This document shows positions 32,396-39,560 of a stretch of 39,560 nucleotides of DNA, one piece after another. A program made the position numbers and the translations under genes. Below the pieces are notes generated by a model. It did not search any database, was not told the origin of the DNA, and saw only the letters and a list, made by a program, of their open reading frames with translations. The stretch comes from DATFJC01 sp964528795 (GTDB lineage: Bacteria > Patescibacteriota > Patescibacteriia > UBA2591 > UBA6264), in contig CAZGUY010000004.1 of assembly GCA_964528795.1 (NCBI GenBank), positions 1-39,560 on the forward strand. The letters are read 5' to 3'. The stretch's first letter is position 1. Every line of letters starts with the position of its first letter.

Positions 32396-32399
32396 ATTA

Positions 32400-33329
32400 A
32401 TGATTTCTCAAGTTGTAGCTACAATATTAGTTTTGATATCACCCCATCTTTTAAATGGGGCTAGTTTTCTAACAAATGCTGTTAATGCCCCAAATCAAAA
32501 CTTTCCTGTTTCATATGGTCCACAGATTAGTGCTAAAAGTGCCATTGTTTTAAATACTAAAAATAATAAAGTTTTATATGAAAAAAATCCAGATTTAGTT
32601 TTACCTATTGCTAGTATCACCAAACTTGTAAGCGCTTTAGTGTTTTTAGAACACAATAACCTAGATTGGAATGAAATGGTGGAAATAAAACCAGAAGATT
32701 TTAAATTTCAAGAAGAATCTCCTTATACTAGCGTAGATGCTTTTGAAAGTGGTTTACAACCAAAGCAATTAAATGTTAGACCAGGGAACAAAATGAAAGT
32801 AAGTGATATTTTTAATGCTGGTTTAATTGGTTCTTTAAATAACCTTTTAAAAACATTAGCTAGAATCACTGAAAAAAATGGTAAAACTTTTCCTGAACTT
32901 ATGAATAAAAAAGCAGAGAATTTAGGTATGAAAAATAGTAATTTTATTGAACCAACTGGCCTTAGTCCTAAAAACTATTCCACTGCTCATGATTTAATAG
33001 TTTTAATACAAGAGGCAATGAATAACTCTTATTTAAAAAAGACCCTTCAAAGGGAAAAATATTTTTTTCAGGTTTACTCAAATGGCCAAAAAGTACCTTA
33101 CAATGTTAAAAATACAGATGAGCTTTTAAATACTTTTATTAAATTCAAAGGAGGAAAAACTGGTTATTTGGATGAAAGTGGTTATTGTTTTGTAGGGATT
33201 AGTGAATTTGAAAACAAAAATTTAGCTGTAGCTGTACTAAATTCTGATAGTGATAAATCTCGTTTTCAAGAAGCAAAATCTTTGATTTGGTGGAGTGCTA
33301 ACCAAATAAATGAAAAGCCAGTAAAATAG
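32400..33329 (+). CDS. D-alanyl-D-alanine carboxypeptidase (S11 family)
   Basis: This 309-aa serine peptidase trims the terminal D-Ala of peptidoglycan stem peptides. All three catalytic motifs are present: Ser72-Ile-Thr-Lys75 (SxxK), Ser145-Leu-Asn147 (SxN) and Lys253-Thr-Gly255 (KTG). The N-terminus is hydrophobic (MISQVVATILVLISPHLL) and is probably a signal peptide or anchor. The C-terminal membrane-anchoring domain of PBP5 is absent. It is coupled to the FemAB-type gene upstream. Confidence 0.93.
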   Translation: MISQVVATILVLISPHLLNGASFLTNAVNAPNQNFPVSYGPQISAKSAIVLNTKNNKVLYEKNPDLVLPIASITKLVSALVFLEHNNLDWNEMVEIKPEDFKFQEESPYTSVDAFESGLQPKQLNVRPGNKMKVSDIFNAGLIGSLNNLLKTLARITEKNGKTFPELMNKKAENLGMKNSNFIEPTGLSPKNYSTAHDLIVLIQEAMNNSYLKKTLQREKYFFQVYSNGQKVPYNVKNTDELLNTFIKFKGGKTGYLDESGYCFVGISEFENKNLAVAVLNSDSDKSRFQEAKSLIWWSANQINEKPVK

Positions 33330-33347
33330 ACTACCTGTTGATAGACT

Positions 33348-33375
33348 TACCTTAAGATTAAATTTATGTTAATAT
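33348..33375 (+). promoter_or_regulatory. Promoter of the small export protein gene
   Basis: TTGATA (33348-33353), a 16-nt spacer and TAATAT (33370-33375). The ATG at 33384 is 8 nt beyond the -10, so a leaderless mRNA is expected. Confidence 0.5.
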
Positions 33376-33383
33376 AAAAATGT

Positions 33384-33842
33384 ATGTCTTCTGAACTAAT
33401 TACGTTTCTTCTATCAATGACCCCAATTAATGAGTTACGTGGTACTATTCCGATTGCAATAACAGTTTATAACCTTAAACCTACTTTAGTGTTTTTGTTG
33501 GCTGTTTTAGGAAATATGGTACCAGTTTTTTTCTTAGTATGGTTTTGGAAAAAAGGGGCAAGATTTTTAATGGAAAAGTCTAAGTTTTTTAATAAATTAT
33601 TTAGCTGGCTTTTTAAAAGAACAAGAAAGCGTTTTTATAAAAAATATACTATTTATGGTGATCTTTTATTAATACTTATAGTAGCTATACCTTTACCTTT
33701 TACAGGGGCTTGGACCGGAACAGTAGTTTCTTATATTTTTGGAACTTCTTATTGGAAAAGCATTTACCTCATTGCAATAGGGGTTTTGATTGCCGGTATT
33801 GTAGTAAGTTTAGGAACTCTTGGGGTAATAAGTTTTATATAA
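33384..33842 (+). CDS. Small multidrug export family membrane protein
   Basis: The 152-aa protein has about four membrane segments and matches the pattern of the putative small multi-drug export family (Pfam Sm_multidrug_ex): TPINELRGTIPIAI near the N-terminus and IPLPFTGAWTGTVVSYIFG in the second half. The family name rests on weak evidence, so the transported substrate is unknown. Its own promoter separates it from the carboxypeptidase upstream; tpiA follows after 12 bp. Confidence 0.85.
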   Translation: MSSELITFLLSMTPINELRGTIPIAITVYNLKPTLVFLLAVLGNMVPVFFLVWFWKKGARFLMEKSKFFNKLFSWLFKRTRKRFYKKYTIYGDLLLILIVAIPLPFTGAWTGTVVSYIFGTSYWKSIYLIAIGVLIAGIVVSLGTLGVISFI

Positions 33843-33854
33843 TTTTTTAAATTT

Positions 33855-34628
33855 ATGAACAATATAATAGCAAATTGGAAAATGGATCTTGATTTAAATG
33901 AAGGGGTTGATTTAGCTAAAGAGTTTAAAAGTTTGATTGAAAAAGAAAAAGAGAATTTAAAAAATACTAATGTAGCCCTTTGTCCTCCCTTTACTCATCT
34001 TTTTAGTCTTTCCAAAATTTTATCAGATTCAAAAGTTTCTTTAGGGGCTCAAAATATGTTTTGGGAGTCAAAAGGAGATTTTACTGGTGAGATTTCTCCA
34101 AAATGGTTAAAAGATTTAAGTTGTGAATATGTTATTTTGGGCCATTCTGAAAGAAGACGATTCTTAAATGAAGACTATAATCAGGTTCATAAAAAAATTA
34201 ATGCTGCCCTAGATCACAATATTGTTCCAATAGTATGTGTGGGGGAAACAAGAATTCAAAGAGACAAAGGTTTAAAAGAATATGTAATTTTGAGTCAATT
34301 AGAAAAAGCTCTTAAAGGTATTAAATTAGGCGATTCCAAACTTTTAATTGCTTATGAACCAGTTTGGGCTATTGGGTCTGGTCTTATTATTGATCCAGAG
34401 GAAATTGAGTATATGAGTAGAATAATTTTACAAAAAACAATTGATCTTTTTTCTCAAAAAGATATTGAAAATCAAATTTATATTTTATACGGAGGCAGTG
34501 TTGACTCTACTAATGTAGAATCTTTTATGAAATATCCTACCATTGAAGGAACTCTAATTGGGGGAGCTTCTTTAAATGCAAAAGAATTTTTAAAGATTTG
34601 TAAAAAATCTAATAAATTTAAAAGTTAA
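33855..34628 (+). CDS. tpiA: Triosephosphate isomerase
   Basis: TpiA interconverts dihydroxyacetone phosphate and glyceraldehyde 3-phosphate. The 257-aa protein has NWKM with Lys9, GHSERR with His97, and YEPVWAIG with Glu168, the catalytic base. The flexible loop 6 reads AIGSGLIIDP rather than the usual AIGTGKTATP. The phosphate-binding end is YGGSV and LIGGASL. It is followed 2 bp later by the aldolase gene, so the two consecutive glycolytic steps are coexpressed. Confidence 0.97.
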   Translation: MNNIIANWKMDLDLNEGVDLAKEFKSLIEKEKENLKNTNVALCPPFTHLFSLSKILSDSKVSLGAQNMFWESKGDFTGEISPKWLKDLSCEYVILGHSERRRFLNEDYNQVHKKINAALDHNIVPIVCVGETRIQRDKGLKEYVILSQLEKALKGIKLGDSKLLIAYEPVWAIGSGLIIDPEEIEYMSRIILQKTIDLFSQKDIENQIYILYGGSVDSTNVESFMKYPTIEGTLIGGASLNAKEFLKICKKSNKFKS

Positions 34629-34630
34629 TT

Positions 34631-35479
34631 ATGTTAGTTCACATTAAAGAAATAGTTAAAAAAATAGATAAAAAAAATCAAGCCTTGGGAGCTTTTAATA
34701 CTCATAATTTAGAATTTAGTAAAGCAATTATAAAAGGGGCAAAGCTTGAAAAATCTCCTTTAATTATTCAAACCAGTGAAACTTCTTTAAATTATGCTGG
34801 ACCAGAAAGTATTTTTAATATTGTAAAGAATTTGGCTAATAAAATAGATATCCCAATAGCGATTCATTTAGACCATGGTAAAAACTTTTCTAATATTAAA
34901 AAAGCTATTAATGTGGGCTTTTCCTCTGTTATGATAGATGGTTCAAATTTGCCTTTTGATGAAAATGTAAAAATCACTAAAAAGGTAGTAGATTATGCTA
35001 AGGATAAGAATGTTTGGGTTCAAGGTGAATTAGGTCAAGTCATAAAATCATCCGACATAAAAGAATTTCAGCAAAACCCTCAAAAATTTTATACTATACC
35101 TGAAAAAGCAAAAGAATTTGTTGAAAAAACTGGAGTTAATACTTTAGCAGTATCAATTGGAAACATTCATGGCACTTATAAGCTAAAAAATAAGCCTCCT
35201 AAATTAAGTATTAAAAGATTAAAAGAAATTAGAGAAAAGGTTAAAATTCCTTTTGTTCTCCATGGTGCTTCTAAAATTAAGAAAGATTCCATTGTTTCTA
35301 CTATAAAAAACGGAATTAGAATTATAAATATAGATACTGAATTAAGGCAAGCTTTTAGACTTGGTTTAGATAAGGAATTAAAAGATAAAAATTTATACGA
35401 CCCAAGAACAATTTTAAAAAATGCTAGCAAAGGAGTAACAAAAGTAGTAAGAAAGAAAATAAATATTTTCAAACCATAA
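34631..35479 (+). CDS. fba: Class II fructose-bisphosphate aldolase
   Basis: This is a zinc-dependent aldolase of glycolysis/gluconeogenesis. The 282-aa protein has the pattern GAFNTHNLEFSKAIIKGA, a zinc-binding HLDHGKNF, VMIDGSNLPFDENV, GELGQV, a zinc ligand in IGNIHGTYK, and VLHGASKI with INIDTELRQAF at the phosphate site. It is typical of the short class IIB (KbaY/GatY-like) type; other keto-sugar bisphosphates are possible substrates. It lies directly after tpiA. Confidence 0.93.
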   Translation: MLVHIKEIVKKIDKKNQALGAFNTHNLEFSKAIIKGAKLEKSPLIIQTSETSLNYAGPESIFNIVKNLANKIDIPIAIHLDHGKNFSNIKKAINVGFSSVMIDGSNLPFDENVKITKKVVDYAKDKNVWVQGELGQVIKSSDIKEFQQNPQKFYTIPEKAKEFVEKTGVNTLAVSIGNIHGTYKLKNKPPKLSIKRLKEIREKVKIPFVLHGASKIKKDSIVSTIKNGIRIINIDTELRQAFRLGLDKELKDKNLYDPRTILKNASKGVTKVVRKKINIFKP

Positions 35480-35481
35480 GT

Positions 35482-35510
35482 TTGACAATTTAATGATTAA
35501 TGTATTTAAT
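35482..35510 (+). promoter_or_regulatory. Promoter of the membrane pyrophosphatase gene
   Basis: A perfect TTGACA (35482-35487), a 17-nt spacer and TTTAAT (35505-35510). The ATG lies at 35549, with an AT-rich leader of about 32 nt. Confidence 0.7.
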
Positions 35511-35548
35511 AATATTTAATAATTAATAAATTATTAATTTTTTTATTT

Positions 35549-37507
35549 ATGTTATATGTTCCTATTATAGTTTCTGTTATTGGTTTAATTGTAGCGGGAT
35601 TTTTGATTAAAAATATTAAGTCTCAAAAAATTCAAGGTAAAAAGCAAAAAGAAATAGCTTCATTTATAAAGCAAGGAGCTATTACTTTTCTTAAACAAGA
35701 ATACAAGGTGCTTAGTTTATTTGTTTTGGTCTTAGGTGGACTACTTTTAATTTTTATTTCATGGCAACTAGCTTTAGCTTTTTTATTTGGGGCCTTGTTT
35801 TCATCAATTGCTGGAACTTTAGGCATGAGAGTTTCTACTACAGCTAATGTGAGAACAGTTGAAAAAGTGAAAATAAAAATATTAGATGGCTTAAAAGTTG
35901 CTTTCAAGTCTGGTTTAGTAATGGGAGTTTTTGTTTCCAGTTTAGGTATATTAGGGATTGCTATTTTTTATATAATATTTAAAGATCCTCAGATAATTTA
36001 TGGTTTTGGTTTTGGAGCTTCTTTGGTAGCTTTGTTTTTTAGGGTAGGGGGAGGAATTTATACAAAAGCAGCTGATATAGGAGCTGATTTAGTAGGAAAG
36101 ATAGATCTAGGATTGGCAGAAGACGACCCAAGAAACCCTGCCGCTTTAGCTGATAATGTTGGAGATAATGTTGGAGATGTTGCTGGTATGGGTTCAGATC
36201 TTTTTGAAAGTTATGTTGATTCTATTATAGCTACAATGGTTTTAGGGGTGAGTCTTAGTTTTTTGTTTGGTAATTTGGTAGTTTTATTGCCTTTGCTTTT
36301 AGCTTGTGTTGGTTTAATAGCTAGTCTTTTAGGTTCTTTATCTATTAATATGTCAAAAGGAGATGATCCTCAAAAGATTTTAAATTTAGGTGTTTGGGTA
36401 GCAGGAATTTTAGTAATTATTGGTTCATTTTTATTATTTTATTTTTTATCTGATAAACCATTTGTTTTGTTTGGCTCAGCTGTCATTGGTCTTGTAGCGG
36501 GTAGTTTAATTGGTTTTTTTACAGAATATTTTACTTCTTCAAAATATTCTCATACTAAAGATCTTTCTCAAAGCTCTAGCTCAGGAGCTGGAACAAATAT
36601 TATTGCTGGAATTAGTTTAGGAATGAAAAGTACGGTTTTACCTACTATTGTAATTGGAGCAGCTTTATTTAGTTGTTTTGAATTGGCTGGACTTTACGGA
36701 GTTGGTATTGGGGCAGTGGGTATGCTCTCGACCCTAGCTATCACCCTAGCAACTGATACTTATGGGCCAGTAGCTGATAATGCAGCTGGTATAGCTCAAA
36801 TGACTAATATGGGGCAAGAAATAAGGTCTAGAGCGGAAAAATTGGACGTAGTAGGCAATACTACTGCTGCCATAGGAAAAGGCTTTGCAGTTGGCTCAGC
36901 TGCTTTAACAGCTTTAATTTTATCAATTAGTTTTTCTAAAATAGCAGGTATTAATGTTTTGGATTTAAATGAGCCTAATGTTGTGATAGGAGTTTTGCTT
37001 GGAGGTTTGATGCCTTTTATATTTTCATCTTTGGTTATGGGAGCTGTTTCAAGTAGTGCTTCCAAAATTGTAGATGAAGTTAAACGACAATTCAAAGAAA
37101 TTAAAGGTTTAAAGCAGGCTCAAGCTAAACCTGATTATAATCATTGTATTAAAATATCTACCAATAATTCATTAAAAAAGATGATATTACCAGGAATCTT
37201 AACAGTTGTTATTCCTGTTTTGGTTGGCTTTTTAATTAGTAAAGAAGCTTTGGGCGGATTTTTAATTGGCTCGGTGGTGGTTGGCTTTTTGTTAGCTATA
37301 ATGATGGCTAATTCAGGGGGAGCTTGGGATAATGCTAAAAAATATATTGAAGAAGGCAATTTAGGAGGTAAAAATTCTAATGCTCACAAAGCTTCTGTTG
37401 TTGGAGATACGGTTGGAGATAGTTTTAAAGATAGTGCTGGACCAGCCTTAAATATTTTGATTAAGGTTATGGCTATTATTGCTTTAATTATTGCTCCTTT
37501 ACTTTAA
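35549..37507 (+). CDS. hppA: Membrane-bound ion-pumping pyrophosphatase
   Basis: This 652-aa integral membrane enzyme couples PPi hydrolysis to H+ or Na+ export. It has about 15-16 membrane segments. Substrate loops are visible: DIGADLVGKIDLGLAEDDPR, NVGDNVGDVAGMGSDLFESY, DTYGPVADNAAGIAQM, GGAWDNAKKYIE and VGDTVGDSFKDSAGP. The segment GNTTAAIGKGFAVGSAALTA has Ala where K+-independent enzymes have Lys, so it belongs to the K+-stimulated class. Whether it pumps H+ or Na+ cannot be settled here. With tpiA and fba nearby, it suggests reliance on PPi energy. Confidence 0.96.
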   Translation: MLYVPIIVSVIGLIVAGFLIKNIKSQKIQGKKQKEIASFIKQGAITFLKQEYKVLSLFVLVLGGLLLIFISWQLALAFLFGALFSSIAGTLGMRVSTTANVRTVEKVKIKILDGLKVAFKSGLVMGVFVSSLGILGIAIFYIIFKDPQIIYGFGFGASLVALFFRVGGGIYTKAADIGADLVGKIDLGLAEDDPRNPAALADNVGDNVGDVAGMGSDLFESYVDSIIATMVLGVSLSFLFGNLVVLLPLLLACVGLIASLLGSLSINMSKGDDPQKILNLGVWVAGILVIIGSFLLFYFLSDKPFVLFGSAVIGLVAGSLIGFFTEYFTSSKYSHTKDLSQSSSSGAGTNIIAGISLGMKSTVLPTIVIGAALFSCFELAGLYGVGIGAVGMLSTLAITLATDTYGPVADNAAGIAQMTNMGQEIRSRAEKLDVVGNTTAAIGKGFAVGSAALTALILSISFSKIAGINVLDLNEPNVVIGVLLGGLMPFIFSSLVMGAVSSSASKIVDEVKRQFKEIKGLKQAQAKPDYNHCIKISTNNSLKKMILPGILTVVIPVLVGFLISKEALGGFLIGSVVVGFLLAIMMANSGGAWDNAKKYIEEGNLGGKNSNAHKASVVGDTVGDSFKDSAGPALNILIKVMAIIALIIAPLL

Positions 37508-37525
37508 TATTGATTTATTTTTCCC

Positions 37526-37553
37526 TTGACGATTAATTTATTTTTGGTATTAT
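37526..37553 (+). promoter_or_regulatory. Promoter of the mntA-hepT operon
   Basis: TTGACG (37526-37531), a 16-nt spacer and TATTAT (37548-37553). The mntA ATG at 37562 is 8 nt beyond the -10, implying a leaderless mRNA. Confidence 0.6.
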
Positions 37554-37561
37554 AAATTTAC

Positions 37562-37861
37562 ATGAAAAGTAAAAAATCTAACAAAATTAAAGAAATAAAG
37601 AAAAAGATTACTCCTATTTTAAATGAATATGGAGTGGTTAAGGCTTCAATTTTTGGATCTTTTGCTAAAGATGAAAATGATTCAAGTAGTGACATCGATT
37701 TATTAGTAGAAATTAATAAAGATATTAGTTTGTTAGATTTTATAGAATTAAAATTAAAGTTAGAAGATAAGTTAAATAAGCCAATAGATTTAGTTGAGTA
37801 TAATACTGTAAAGCCTAAGTTAAAACAAGATATATTAAAAAAGCAAGTTCCAATTTTATGA
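37562..37861 (+). CDS. mntA: MntA-type nucleotidyltransferase antitoxin
   Basis: This 99-aa minimal nucleotidyltransferase carries the motif Gly32-Ser33-x10-Asp44-x-Asp46 (GSFAKDENDSSSDID), typical of MntA antitoxins. In characterised pairs MntA adds AMP to a tyrosine of HepT and so blocks its RNase activity. The ATGA overlap with the next gene (37858-37861) fits a toxin-antitoxin operon with its own promoter. The function here is inferred from motif and context. Confidence 0.9.
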   Translation: MKSKKSNKIKEIKKKITPILNEYGVVKASIFGSFAKDENDSSSDIDLLVEINKDISLLDFIELKLKLEDKLNKPIDLVEYNTVKPKLKQDILKKQVPIL

Positions 37862-38205
37862 AGGATAAAAATAAAAAGATTGGGGTTTACCTTGATGATG
37901 TTTTAGATAGCATTGTAAAAATAGAACAATATACAAGTGAAGTATCAGAGTCAGAATTTTACAAAAATCAGCAAATCCAGGATTCTGTTTTAAGGCGATT
38001 AGAAATTATTGGGGAAGCAGTTAAAGGTATGCCTAAGAGCTTTAGACAAGAACACCCTAATGTTCCTTGGCGAAAAATTGCTGGAATGAGAGATATTTTA
38101 ATACATGAATATTTTGGAGTTAATATGGAAAGAGTATGGAAAGTGATAGTCAAAGATTTGCCTCAATTAAAGAAAATGATTAAAAATATATTAAATCAAT
38201 TATAA
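37858..38205 (+). CDS. hepT: HepT-like HEPN-domain ribonuclease toxin
   Basis: This 115-aa, helical HEPN (DUF86) protein carries the signature Arg78-x4-His83-x-Tyr85 (RDILIHEY). Arg and His belong to the RNase active site, and the Tyr is the residue AMPylated by MntA in studied systems. Other family features are RRLEIIGEAVKGMP and WRKIAGMRD. It overlaps mntA by 4 bp. Both key motifs are intact, so the pair looks functional. Confidence 0.9.
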   Translation: MKDKNKKIGVYLDDVLDSIVKIEQYTSEVSESEFYKNQQIQDSVLRRLEIIGEAVKGMPKSFRQEHPNVPWRKIAGMRDILIHEYFGVNMERVWKVIVKDLPQLKKMIKNILNQL

Positions 38206-38249
38206 ATAAATAACTTTTTTATTAACAAATTAAATTTTGATTAAATTTT

Positions 38250-39545
38250 ATGAAAATTGAAAGTAAAGATCTTAAGAATAACACCAAGGAGCTAAAGGTG
38301 AAACTTACTGCCTTAGAAATGTCACCTATATTTGAAAAAGCCTATGAAAAATTAGGGGAAGAGGTTGACATAGATGGTTTTAGAAAAGGCCAAGCTCCTA
38401 AAGAAGAAATTAAAAAACACGTAGATAAATCTAAGCTTTTTGAAAGGGTGGCTCGTTTAGCCATAAACGAACACTATCTTTCTATTATAAAAAAAGAAGA
38501 TTTAGAACCAGCTGGTCCTCCTCAGGTTGAAGTTTTGAAAATTGCTGAAGGTAATCCTTTTGAATTTAAGTTAAGAATTCCTCTTTTACCAGAAGCAAAA
38601 CTTTGTGATTACAAAGATATTAAAGTTAAGCCTGAAAAAATAGAAATAGAAGACAAGGAAATAGAATCTACCCTTAATCGTCTTCGTCAATCAAGAAGCA
38701 CTGAAGAAAAAGTTGATAGAAAAGCAAAAGAAGGGGATAAGGTTAAGCTTGATTTAGAATTAAGCAAAGATGGTAAACCTTTAAAAGATGGTAATATAGA
38801 AGATTATTCTTTTGTGCTTGGTAAACAAGCTCCAATGCCGGGCTTGAATGAAAACTTAAAAGGAGTGAAATCAGGAGATGAAAAAGAATTTTCTCATACT
38901 TATCCTGACGATCACTATGATGATAATTTAGCTGGTAAAAAAATTGACTTTAAAGCTAAAATAAAAGATGTTTATAAAGTTAAACTTCCTGAATTAAACG
39001 ATGACTTTGCAAAATCATTTGGTGATTTTGAAACTATGAAAGAATTAAAAGGTAAAATCAGGGACAATATTAAAAAAGAAAAAGAAAACAAAAAAGAGCA
39101 AAAAATAGAATCTGAAATATTGGAAAAATTAGTAAAAAAATCTGAATTTGATGAAATACCAGAAAAATTAGTAGAACATGAGATTGATAAGATGATAAGA
39201 GAATTAAAAGCTTCTCTTCAAAGATCTTCTCAACCTGGTCAAGTTAAGTTTGATGATTATTTGGAAAGCATTAATAAAACTGAAAAAGAACTAAGAGAAG
39301 ACTTTAAACCAAAAGCAAAAAAAAGAATTAAAACGGCCTTAGCTATTAAAAAAATAGCTGACAAAGAAGATATAAAAGTTTCTGATAAAGAAATTGATCA
39401 AGAAGTAGAAAAGCTAAAAAAATCTTATAAAGGACAAGAAAAGATGTTGAAAAACTTGGAGCAACAAAATAGTAGAAGATATCTAAAAGACTTGTTAACT
39501 AATAGAAAAGTTATAAAGTTTTTAAAAGATCAAGCTTTGAAATAA
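38250..39545 (+). CDS. tig: Trigger factor
   Basis: Trigger factor is the ribosome-bound chaperone and prolyl isomerase that meets nascent chains. The 431-aa protein has the ribosome-binding loop GFRKGQAP (43-50), a FKBP-type domain in the middle (about 150-250; EGDKVKLDLEL, GLNENLKGVKSGDEKEF), and a long Lys/Glu-rich helical C-terminal domain. It is complete, ending 15 bp before the window edge. clpP, often its neighbour, is about 30 kb away. Confidence 0.96.
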   Translation: MKIESKDLKNNTKELKVKLTALEMSPIFEKAYEKLGEEVDIDGFRKGQAPKEEIKKHVDKSKLFERVARLAINEHYLSIIKKEDLEPAGPPQVEVLKIAEGNPFEFKLRIPLLPEAKLCDYKDIKVKPEKIEIEDKEIESTLNRLRQSRSTEEKVDRKAKEGDKVKLDLELSKDGKPLKDGNIEDYSFVLGKQAPMPGLNENLKGVKSGDEKEFSHTYPDDHYDDNLAGKKIDFKAKIKDVYKVKLPELNDDFAKSFGDFETMKELKGKIRDNIKKEKENKKEQKIESEILEKLVKKSEFDEIPEKLVEHEIDKMIRELKASLQRSSQPGQVKFDDYLESINKTEKELREDFKPKAKKRIKTALAIKKIADKEDIKVSDKEIDQEVEKLKKSYKGQEKMLKNLEQQNSRRYLKDLLTNRKVIKFLKDQALK

Positions 39546-39560
39546 TTTTACGCGGGAGTA

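Overview
The window is AT-rich bacterial chromosome using the standard genetic code (TGA occurs as a stop, for example in the ATGA overlaps at 11895 and 37858). Genes are compact and tightly packed. The content suggests a small-genome bacterium, most likely a member of the Candidate Phyla Radiation (Patescibacteria, Parcubacteria-like). It has RNase Y, a short Gram-positive-type YidC, a stand-alone 5'-3' exonuclease, a membrane-anchored ClpC-like AAA protein and many short unknown proteins. Shine-Dalgarno sequences are mostly not evident. This placement is inferred from gene content, since no rRNA is present.

Layout. 42-2952: tRNA-Pro, ThiI and a secreted SpoIID-type protein, all on the minus strand. 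2968-5791: a flippase and an O-antigen-ligase-like protein on the plus strand, abutted by tRNA-Ser(CGA). 5773-6174: a repeat array built from the 3' end of that tRNA plus hairpins, interrupted by a 100-N assembly gap. 6236-9638: two unknown proteins, ClpP and RNase Y. 9645-14624: rpmH-rnpA-yidD-yidC, followed by a PRC-barrel protein, an unknown membrane protein and a 909-aa AAA protein. 14683-16679: L21, RuvA (minus), two small unknowns and S20. 16676-18692 (minus): tRNA-Cys, 5'-3' exonuclease and HolA. 18693-18940: a hairpin-rich intergenic region. 18941-26892 (minus): FtsX, AspRS, AsnRS, a Ca2+/Na+-type antiporter, a P-type ATPase, tRNA-Lys and a small unknown. 26938-39545 (plus): DnaB, RecR, MscS-type channel, PEBP-like protein, an alkyltransferase-glycosylase fusion, FemAB-type protein, D,D-carboxypeptidase, small export protein, TpiA, class II aldolase, membrane pyrophosphatase, a MntA-HepT toxin-antitoxin pair and trigger factor.

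How the genes group. There is an envelope set (flippase, ligase, SpoIID, FemAB-like, carboxypeptidase, FtsX), a membrane-insertion set (YidD, YidC), proteostasis (ClpP, trigger factor, AAA protein), DNA replication and repair (HolA, DnaB, RecR, RuvA, exonuclease, repair fusion), cation export (antiporter and P-type ATPase) and energy (TpiA, aldolase, pyrophosphatase).

Most unusual points: (1) the tandem array whose units end in a copy of the tRNA-Ser 3' half; (2) the membrane-anchored ClpC-like protein, which has lost pore-loop aromatics in both AAA rings and the Walker B and arginine-finger residues of ring 1, with an overlapping small membrane protein upstream; (3) a recurring geometry of a -10 box about 8 nt before ATG, pointing to leaderless mRNAs; (4) the alkyltransferase-glycosylase fusion; (5) an AspRS without the GAD insertion. 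No rRNA, insertion sequence or CRISPR array was seen.
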